Positions 19,289-26,402 of a stretch of 32,378 nt of DNA are shown piece by piece (position 1 is the stretch's first letter; the number at the start of each line of letters is the position of its first letter). Made by a program: the position numbers and the translations under genes. The notes beneath the pieces were generated by a model that worked only from the letters and a program-made list of their open reading frames with translations, did no database searches and had not been told where the DNA came from. Source of the stretch: Candidatus Kuenenbacteria bacterium CG08_land_8_20_14_0_20_37_23 (GTDB taxonomy: Bacteria > Patescibacteriota > Patescibacteriia > UBA2196 > GWA2-42-15); assembly GCA_002778965.1 (NCBI GenBank), contig PEXX01000037.1, positions 1 to 32,378 on the forward strand. Reading direction: 5' to 3'.

Positions 19289-20518
19289 TTATCCAGTCAT
19301 CAATAAGTTTGGGTTGATAAGCATTATTAATCCCAAGACTAAAATTAATATCCCTCCGATTAGATGCGAATACTTAGTGAATTTAACGCTTCCACGAAAT
19401 GTTTGAAATGTAAAACCGGCAATTAATAATACCGCTACATCGTCAAGCATATAAAAGAAGTCATAGCCCAAAATGTATATGTAATAACTTATCATCGATA
19501 ATTCGTTTTGTGTCAGAATGCCAGTATAAATAGTTGGCAAGCCGGCTGAACAGAAAAGTTCAATCAAGTTTACCGAAAAGGCGATAAAAATCACCCCGGC
19601 GATTGTTGGTAATAATTTATCATATTGCAGTATTTTTTGCAGACGCGATATTATTTTTTCTTTACGCGCGCTTGACCCAACCTCGCATACCACCTCTTTT
19701 TGTCCCCTTTTCTTCCAAAAGTCAAGAAGGAAGTACACACCAACCGCCATTGCCATAAATCCGATAATCACCCTCGTAATTTTCAGGTAGCCGACAAGCA
19801 TAAATGCGTTTAACCAAGTAGCCAAAAAAACAAAGTAAGAGAGCGCAGATACCAATATAAAAGTAATGCCGACAACCCACATTTTTTTTCTTGATCCAGT
19901 GTTGATAAGTATGGTTATGAGTATGAGGAGCGCCCACATTGAACATGGATTAAAGCCGTCAAGTGTGCCAACCACTGCTGTTAAGAGAGGCAGGGAAAGC
20001 GCTCGGAGATTTATTTTTCCGAACAGCGGATAATCAATCGTTTCTTCTAAGGTTGACGTTGGTATTTCTTGGAATTTTTTCTGCGCTTGTGTTGTTGTAG
20101 TGATGGCGTGAATAGGCTCCGGATTTTGGTAATTTTTCGCCACGTATATATTCAGTAAGTGTTTGATCTGCGCGCCAGTTGTGTCATCGCTGGCATAGCC
20201 AACTATATATTCATCGCCAATTACAATTACCGGTACGCCGCGAAAAGGACTTCCAGTAAGTTCGCGTCCTTTTTCCAAAAACAGCGCTTGATTTTCTTTG
20301 TTGTTCCAGACTTCAAAATCAATGATTTCAATAGCCGCATAATCTTTTTTTATTTTTTCCAAAAATAGGCTCTCGTCATGGCAGTGCGGACAGCCATCGC
20401 CCCAAAAGAAATAGACCGGGAGTTTGTTTGTTTCGGCTGCCGCGCTGTTTAATTGTAAAAACAGGCCGACCGCCAAAGTCAGTATGATCGCAAACAATAA
20501 GATTTTTTTAATGTTCAT
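19289..20518 (-). CDS. Thioredoxin-fold domain fused to DsbD/CcdA-like membrane region
   Basis: 409 aa; VYFFWGDGCPHCHDESLFLEKI then multiple TMs with LDGFNPCSMWALLILI and NLIELFCSAGLPTIY. Confidence 0.85.
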   Translation of the reverse strand: MNIKKILLFAIILTLAVGLFLQLNSAAAETNKLPVYFFWGDGCPHCHDESLFLEKIKKDYAAIEIIDFEVWNNKENQALFLEKGRELTGSPFRGVPVIVIGDEYIVGYASDDTTGAQIKHLLNIYVAKNYQNPEPIHAITTTTQAQKKFQEIPTSTLEETIDYPLFGKINLRALSLPLLTAVVGTLDGFNPCSMWALLILITILINTGSRKKMWVVGITFILVSALSYFVFLATWLNAFMLVGYLKITRVIIGFMAMAVGVYFLLDFWKKRGQKEVVCEVGSSARKEKIISRLQKILQYDKLLPTIAGVIFIAFSVNLIELFCSAGLPTIYTGILTQNELSMISYYIYILGYDFFYMLDDVAVLLIAGFTFQTFRGSVKFTKYSHLIGGILILVLGLIMLINPNLLMTG

Positions 20519-20606
20519 GAAATTATGGTATATTAAAAATTAGTAGCAGTCAATCTTTAAATTTCTAATCTTTAGTTTTAAATATCAGGCAATGCTAATT
20601 GTTTGA

Positions 20607-21512
20607 TTATTTTTTTAAGAATTTTTTTATGAGTTTTTCCGCCTGGCTTTTATTTTTAATCCAGTGAATTTTTGTGTCCCGCTTAAACCAAGTCATCTGC
20701 CTTTTCGCAAATTGGTGGATCGCGGTTTTTAATAAATTAATCATCTCCTGATTTTTATATTTGCCTCGCAAATATCTTGAAATAAATCTGTATTCCAGCC
20801 CGAAACTTTCCATGCGCCTCCACGATATCTTCTGCGCGTGAAGTTTTTTTATTTCCCCAATCATTCCCTCAAGCAACCTGTCGTCCACTCGTTTGTCTAT
20901 TTTTTTATTCATCACGTTTTTAGGAAATTTAAGTCCGATTTGAAGAGTATTATATATTGGCTTTTTTTTTGATCCGGAAGAAAATTTTTGTCCATTGAAG
21001 CACACCTCAAGCGCTCTGTCGATCCGGCGCAAATTATTCTTATCTATTTTTTCGTAAGTCATCATATCCAATTTTTTAAGCGCCTCCAACTTGTCCGCTA
21101 TTTTCATTTTTTTAAGCTTTTGTCTGATTTTTTTATCTGGTTTGCCTAATGGCAATTGGTAATTGTCTACTAGTGCGGAGATATATAATCCTGTTCCTCC
21201 AACAACCAGGGGAGTTTTACCGCGCGCCGTAATATTGTTTATTGCCACAGTGGCTTTTTTTTTAAATTTAAACACATTAAATTCAGTTTTTGGCAGGATT
21301 ATGTCAATTAGGTGATATGGGATGCGTTTTTCGCCTTTCCCGTATTCTTTCAAATCTTTGCCGGTCCCTATATCCATTCCAATATACACCTGGCGCGAAT
21401 CAGCCGATACAATCTCTCCGTTGAATTTACGCGCCAAAGCTACCGCAAGTTTTGTTTTACCGCTCGCCGTAGGTCCAAGTATAATTATTAGTTTAGGAAG
21501 TTTTTTCTTCAT
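20607..21512 (-). CDS. miaA: tRNA dimethylallyltransferase MiaA
   Basis: 301 aa; IIILGPTASGKTKLAVALA, SADSRQVYIGMDIGTGK, VVGGTGLYISALV, QFAKRQMTWFKRD. Confidence 0.97.
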   Translation of the reverse strand: MKKKLPKLIIILGPTASGKTKLAVALARKFNGEIVSADSRQVYIGMDIGTGKDLKEYGKGEKRIPYHLIDIILPKTEFNVFKFKKKATVAINNITARGKTPLVVGGTGLYISALVDNYQLPLGKPDKKIRQKLKKMKIADKLEALKKLDMMTYEKIDKNNLRRIDRALEVCFNGQKFSSGSKKKPIYNTLQIGLKFPKNVMNKKIDKRVDDRLLEGMIGEIKKLHAQKISWRRMESFGLEYRFISRYLRGKYKNQEMINLLKTAIHQFAKRQMTWFKRDTKIHWIKNKSQAEKLIKKFLKK

Positions 21513-21658
21513 TTTCTAGTCATTTTTCTAGCTTGGCCAAGATATTTTTTAACGGTTTTTGTACGTAAAATTTGGCCAGCCAAAGTAGCGCCTCTTTTTT
21601 CTTTTTCTTGGAGTTTTTTGTTATGCTCCTCGCGTTTTTCTTGTTTTGTTTTTTTCAT
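21509..21658 (-). CDS. 49-aa highly basic small protein between miaB and miaA
   Basis: Read from sequence: MKKTKQEKREEHNKKLQEKEKRGATLAGQILRTKTVKKYLGQARKMTRK*; start overlaps miaB stop (ATGA, 21655-21658) and stop overlaps miaA start (ATGA, 21509-21512). Confidence 0.8.
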   Translation of the reverse strand: MKKTKQEKREEHNKKLQEKEKRGATLAGQILRTKTVKKYLGQARKMTRK

Positions 21659-23034
21659 GTATTAATTATCTTACCTTTTAAACCAAATGACACCATCCCG
21701 CTGATTTTAACCATAATAAATTTTCCAATCAAATTTTTTTTGCCATTAAACATAACGTGTTTATAACTTTCGGTCTTACCAAAATATTTTCCGTTTTTTA
21801 TTTTTTTTTCCACTAAAATTTTTGCAAGCTTGCCAATATATTTTTTATTATTTTGCCAAGCGGTTTTTTTTAAAATTTCAGTCAGAATTTTTTCTCTATG
21901 CTTTTTTTCTTCTTTTCTTACATTGTCTTTCAGTTTTGTCGCCGCGGTTCCTGGGCGCATAGAAAATTGGGCAATGTATGCCATATCATATTTTACATCA
22001 CGAAAAAGTTTGGCGCTGTTTTCAAATTGTTTGTTGGTTTCCTCGGGGAAACCAACAATAATGTCAGTTGAAATTGCAATATTAGGCATTGATTTGCGCA
22101 ATTTGCCGATTAATTTTTTGTAATGTTGAATACTGTATTTTCTATTCATTTTTTTTAAGGTCGCGTTATCCCCGGCCTGTACCGGAAGATTTATATATTT
22201 GCATACTTTGTCGCATTCTTTCATTGTTTTAATCAGCTCATCTGACAGGTCTTTGGGATGCGAGGTAAAAAATCTTATCCAAAAATCACCGTTGAGCGCA
22301 TTGAGCGATCTCAATAAATCAGAGAATGTTATAACATCGTTTTGAAATTTGAACTTGAAATTTTGAATTTGTTTTGTGTCCGGTATTTTGGATTTGGAAT
22401 CTAATCTACCATTATAGGAATTTACATTTTGTCCGAGCAAAATTATCTCCTTATACCCATTCTTAACCAAGTTCTCAACCTCTTTAATAATTTTTTGAGC
22501 TGGTCTTGAATATTCTCTCCCGCGCGTATAAGGAACGGCGCAATAAGAGCAATAATTATTACACCCAGTCATTATTGGCACTAAAGCTGAAAATTTTGAA
22601 TCACGAACGGGTGATACGTGAAAATAATTATAATCCGTTGCTGAATTACTCAACTGTTTAATTATTTTTACTCCCTCGGATTTTTTGTTTATAATAACTG
22701 GCAATTTCTCAATTTTTTTGATATCAATCAAAATATCCACCAGTTTTTCAAATTTTTTTTTATCAGTTTCTAGCACACATCCAGTTAGCACGATTAGCGG
22801 CCTTTTAAGTATTCCTTGTCTATTGTCTATTGGTTTTTGGCTGTTGATTTGGATTTGCCACCAAAGTCTGTCAATCGCTGATTGCCTTATGGAACAAGCC
22901 ACAAGAATCACTACATCTGGTTGTATATTATTTTCTTTAAAATCCGCTGCGCGCATCACCGCTTTTATCCTTTCAGAGTCGGATAGATTCATAGCACAAC
23001 CCCAGGCTTTTATCTTGTATGTCTTTTTTTGCAT
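21655..23034 (-). CDS. miaB: tRNA-2-methylthio-N6-dimethylallyladenosine synthase MiaB
   Basis: YKIKAWGCAMNLSDSERI, radical-SAM GCNNYCSYCAVPYTRGREYSRP, LLGQNVNSY, STDIIVGFPEET. Start refined from track 23124 to ATG 23034. Confidence 0.95.
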   Translation of the reverse strand: MQKKTYKIKAWGCAMNLSDSERIKAVMRAADFKENNIQPDVVILVACSIRQSAIDRLWWQIQINSQKPIDNRQGILKRPLIVLTGCVLETDKKKFEKLVDILIDIKKIEKLPVIINKKSEGVKIIKQLSNSATDYNYFHVSPVRDSKFSALVPIMTGCNNYCSYCAVPYTRGREYSRPAQKIIKEVENLVKNGYKEIILLGQNVNSYNGRLDSKSKIPDTKQIQNFKFKFQNDVITFSDLLRSLNALNGDFWIRFFTSHPKDLSDELIKTMKECDKVCKYINLPVQAGDNATLKKMNRKYSIQHYKKLIGKLRKSMPNIAISTDIIVGFPEETNKQFENSAKLFRDVKYDMAYIAQFSMRPGTAATKLKDNVRKEEKKHREKILTEILKKTAWQNNKKYIGKLAKILVEKKIKNGKYFGKTESYKHVMFNGKKNLIGKFIMVKISGMVSFGLKGKIINT

Positions 23035-23040
23035 AAAATC

Positions 23041-23069
23041 ATCATAACAGATTAATCGTGGGTTTACAA
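23041..23069 (-). promoter_or_regulatory. Predicted miaB promoter (leaderless)
   Basis: minus strand TTGTAA - 17 nt - TATGAT - 6 nt - ATG (23034). Confidence 0.5.
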
Positions 23070-23083
23070 TCATTATTAACAAC

Positions 23084-23110
23084 AAAAATCCCATTTTAAG
23101 CGGGATTTTT
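23084..23110 (-). terminator. Intrinsic terminator
   Basis: AAAAATCCC / GGGATTTTT 9-bp stem, 9-nt loop; T-rich 3' arm then GTTGTT on the minus strand. Confidence 0.75.
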
Positions 23111-23133
23111 GGAAACCTATCCATTCACAACTA

Positions 23134-23286
23134 TCAGCTGAAAAGCACAAATATTGTGCTGGCTAAAAATATGCTGATAGCGCCAAGTAGAAATATTCGA
23201 AGAATATTTCTACTTTTATTTAATTCAATGAATGGATAAATATGGCTTTGCAAACTGGTATGAATCATGTATTTCAATCTATCCAT
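23134..23286 (-). CDS. Alternative interpretation: 50-aa single-TM small protein
   Basis: MDRLKYMIHTSLQSHIYPFIELNKSRNILRIFLLGAISIFLASTIFVLFS*; AAGG just upstream; between promoter and terminator. Confidence 0.45.
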   Translation of the reverse strand: MDRLKYMIHTSLQSHIYPFIELNKSRNILRIFLLGAISIFLASTIFVLFS

Positions 23287-23331
23287 AGCCTTGGCGTCAA
23301 TAAGAATTTTTTGATATTACGCCTATTTATA

Positions 23332-23360
23332 ATTATAGCAATTACGCGCGACACAAGCAA
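23332..23360 (-). promoter_or_regulatory. Promoter of the 23325..23080 transcription unit
   Basis: minus strand TTGCTT (23360-23355) - 17 nt - TATAAT (23337-23332). Confidence 0.65.
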
Positions 23361-23439
23361 GCTGGTTCACGCGAGTAAAATGTGGATAAGTGGAAAACGA
23401 CTGTCAGCAAAAATACATTGATAGATTTCATTTGCCACT

Positions 23440-25218
23440 TTATAGTTCTTCGGACTTATTTTTTATAATTTGTTCAATTTTATTAAAAAATTTTTGTTTG
23501 CTCATTTCAATTATATTATTGTTACCTCGTTTTCTTATGTGCAGTTTGTCTGAATTTATTTCCTTGTCGCCGATCACGAGCATATATGGAATTTTTTGGC
23601 TGATTGCCTTTCTTATTTTATTTCCGACAGTTTCATTATCATCTAAAACTTCAATCCTTAAATTTTTGTCTTTGAATTCTTGGGCCAGTTTTTGACAATG
23701 TTTTTGGTGACTTTCGCCAACAGAGATTATGGAAAGCTGAACAGGGGAGAGCCACAAAGGAAATGCGCCGGCATAATGTTCAATAAGAACTCCAAGAAAT
23801 CTCTCCAAAGATCCTAAAAGCGCTCTATGAATCATAAACGGAGTATGTTCTTTGCCGTCAGATCCTTGGTAGGCCATTTCAAAGCGCATTGGTAAATTAA
23901 AATCAAATTGAATAGTGGACAATTGCCATGGCCGGCCGATAGCGTCTTTGACCTTAATATCAATTTTCGGTCCATAAAATACAGCTCCTCCAATATCATT
24001 TTTAATATCAAATCCAGCTGTTTTGACGATATTTTGCAATATTTTTTCGGCTCTTGCCCAATCTTTGTCATTGCCTGCAAATTTATCTTTATTTTTAGGA
24101 TCGCGGGCGCTTAAATCTATTCGTATATTTTTTGATTGGAAGCCGAAGCTATTTAAAATGTATAGAGTTAGTTCAAATGCTTTTTTTAATTCTTCTTCAA
24201 GCTGTTCTTGAGCGCATATAATGTGCGCGTCATCCTGGGTAAAACCGCGCACGCGGGTGAGCCCATGTAACGTCCCGGATCTTTCATATCTATAAACCGT
24301 GCCCATCTCAGTCCATCTTATTGGCAAATCGCGATAGCTTCTTTTTTTATTTTTATACATTCTGACATGCAGGGGGCAATTCATTGGTTTTAACATATAT
24401 TCCTCATCTTCAACGTTGAAAGCAGGATAAAGACTTTCTTTGTAAAAATTCATATGTCCTGAACGCGACCACAATTTAGTTGAGGCAATATGCGGAGTAA
24501 TTACTGGATCATATCCTTGGCGCAAGTAGGTTTCGTAGGCAAAATTTTTTGTTATATTATAAAGAGTCGCTCCTTTTGGCAGCCACAAAATCAATCCTTG
24601 GCCTACTTCATCGTCAATTATAAACAGTTCTTGTTCTGCTCCGATTTTCCTGTGATCTCTTTTTCCAGCTTCTTTAAGCAGAAGCAGATATTCTTTTAGC
24701 TCGTTTTCCTTCTCAAAAGCCACGCCATAAATTCTTTGTAGCATTTTATTTTTTTCATCCCCATGCCAATAAGCGCCAGCAACCTTCGTTAGTTTGAAAG
24801 CGCCAATTACGCCGGTTGACTTCACGTGCGGTCCGGCGCACAGGTCAACAAATTCATCGCCAGTGTAAAAAACAGTAGCTTTTTCGCCGCGTTTTTTGAT
24901 CTCGCATAGCCATTCTTGTTTGTATTCATTTCCGGAGAAAAGTTTTTTTGCATCACAAATTGTTAATTCTTTTTTGCAAAAAGGCAAATCATCCTTGATA
25001 ATTTTTTGCATTTCATCTTCAATTTTCAGAAAATCGTCTAAGGAAATTTTTTGTTCAAGATCAAAATCAAAATAAAATCCCTCGTCAGTGGCCGGTCCCA
25101 TTGCCATTTTTATATCTGGATACAATTTAATCATGGCTTGCATCAAGACATGTTCGGCGCTGTGACGCAAGGCTGACAAATTGTCTTTGTTTTGGTGTTG
25201 CATATTATTTTCGTTCAC
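23440..25218 (-). CDS. thrS: Threonyl-tRNA synthetase lacking the TGS domain
   Basis: 592 aa; RHSAEHVLMQAM editing motif near N-terminus; MKPMNCPLHVRMYK, RWTEMGTVYRYERSGTLHGLTRVRGFTQDDAHI. Confidence 0.97.
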   Translation of the reverse strand: MNENNMQHQNKDNLSALRHSAEHVLMQAMIKLYPDIKMAMGPATDEGFYFDFDLEQKISLDDFLKIEDEMQKIIKDDLPFCKKELTICDAKKLFSGNEYKQEWLCEIKKRGEKATVFYTGDEFVDLCAGPHVKSTGVIGAFKLTKVAGAYWHGDEKNKMLQRIYGVAFEKENELKEYLLLLKEAGKRDHRKIGAEQELFIIDDEVGQGLILWLPKGATLYNITKNFAYETYLRQGYDPVITPHIASTKLWSRSGHMNFYKESLYPAFNVEDEEYMLKPMNCPLHVRMYKNKKRSYRDLPIRWTEMGTVYRYERSGTLHGLTRVRGFTQDDAHIICAQEQLEEELKKAFELTLYILNSFGFQSKNIRIDLSARDPKNKDKFAGNDKDWARAEKILQNIVKTAGFDIKNDIGGAVFYGPKIDIKVKDAIGRPWQLSTIQFDFNLPMRFEMAYQGSDGKEHTPFMIHRALLGSLERFLGVLIEHYAGAFPLWLSPVQLSIISVGESHQKHCQKLAQEFKDKNLRIEVLDDNETVGNKIRKAISQKIPYMLVIGDKEINSDKLHIRKRGNNNIIEMSKQKFFNKIEQIIKNKSEEL

Positions 25219-26366
25219 TTTACCTCAATTATTATGTGATCTTTTAGGATTGGCACTTTTTTTACCCAAAAAGGTTCAAACTTGACGTCAACATCATCAA
25301 CTGACTCAAACTGTGAAAAATATAGTTTCAAGTCTTCTTCAGTGAAACCGACCAAAAGATTTTTATCAAATATATCTTTATTTGGGTCAAGCGTCAACAA
25401 GCCGGCTATTTCAATTTTGAAAATCGCTTCTTGTTTCTCTTTATTTATTTCTATCAGATCATATTTTATGCTTGAAGGATCTACATTGATAAATTCGGCC
25501 TTTGCCCCATTGGCTTCTTTGATTTTTTCTTTTGCGATGTTTAGTATTTCTTCTTTATCAGCTAAGACAGCCGTAAGCGATAAATTGCCAGACAATGTGA
25601 ATGTGTCGATCTCTTCGCCGATTTCCTTATCTTTGGCCACGTCATTAAGAACAGCTTTGCTGGCTATTAAAACCAATCTATCGTCTCCAATACTTTGAAA
25701 AATTTCAGTTATATATTTCCCAATCGCTTTTTCTTTCAAATCCTTTTCCGCTTTTTCAACATCATCAAGCTGAAGCACTCCAATTTTTCTCATGCCGCCA
25801 ACCATGCCAGTTTCTGATTTCGCATAAACAACCCGCTGCAGATTTGTGTTTAATCCTGGTATGGTGAATGAACTTGGAGGGATATTGCCGGCTGATCCTT
25901 TCGCGTCTGCTATTATTTTAGCTCGCGTAGTGCCATTAGGCGGAATAGTTACTTCATTTTGCAACCGAAAGAGAATGCCGGCAGCTGTCAAAAGTCTTGT
26001 TTTTGCGACCAACGTTTGTGCTACCGGCCGGTCATTGTATAACACGACTTCTCCTTCTGAAAAATCAGCCGCTTCTTTATCTGAATCAATAAAAAATTGG
26101 TTGTCTGCCTTACTTTTTTGACTCATAATTTTACCAGAAATGATAACGTTTGTTGATGTGCTATTCTGTGGCTCTTGCGCGACCGTTAAATTAAAACTAT
26201 GCGTGACTTGACTGTCTTTTGCCTTGAGCGTGATAGTTACTTTTGATAAAGCCAAGTAAGTTACTCCAAGTATCAGTAAAAACGCCACAACTACAAATAT
26301 GACTGCAATGTATTTATAATTTTGGTGTAGCGGGTTTGATCTCACAATGTTGTTATTTTGCGCCAT
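25215..26366 (-). CDS. Membrane-anchored baseplate-J-like domain protein
   Basis: 383 aa; N-terminal TM, TIPPNGTTRAKIIADAKGSAGNIPPSSFTIPGL resembles baseplate-J-like segments; ATGA overlap with thrS start. Confidence 0.6.
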   Translation of the reverse strand: MAQNNNIVRSNPLHQNYKYIAVIFVVVAFLLILGVTYLALSKVTITLKAKDSQVTHSFNLTVAQEPQNSTSTNVIISGKIMSQKSKADNQFFIDSDKEAADFSEGEVVLYNDRPVAQTLVAKTRLLTAAGILFRLQNEVTIPPNGTTRAKIIADAKGSAGNIPPSSFTIPGLNTNLQRVVYAKSETGMVGGMRKIGVLQLDDVEKAEKDLKEKAIGKYITEIFQSIGDDRLVLIASKAVLNDVAKDKEIGEEIDTFTLSGNLSLTAVLADKEEILNIAKEKIKEANGAKAEFINVDPSSIKYDLIEINKEKQEAIFKIEIAGLLTLDPNKDIFDKNLLVGFTEEDLKLYFSQFESVDDVDVKFEPFWVKKVPILKDHIIIEVK

Positions 26367-26402
26367 ATAATTTTGAATTAATTGATATATTTTTACTATA
26401 TC

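Larger units (their letters stand above)
23080..23325 (-). ncRNA. Candidate structured RNA (~245 nt) with own promoter and terminator
   Basis: Predicted 5' hairpin, 10-bp closing helix (23118-23127/23229-23238), 8-bp helix with nested 7-bp hairpin, 14-bp hairpin with 3-nt loop, then terminator. Confidence 0.5.

Noticed and set aside
23034-23124. N-terminal extension of MiaB in the track (MDRFPKIPLKMGF...)
   Set aside because: The extension crosses the terminator hairpin and the miaB promoter; canonical MiaB begins near MQKKTYKIKAWGCAMN
25282-25698. 138-aa Ser-rich plus-strand ORF
   Set aside because: Antisense to the baseplate-J-like CDS; Ser-rich composition typical of shadow ORFs
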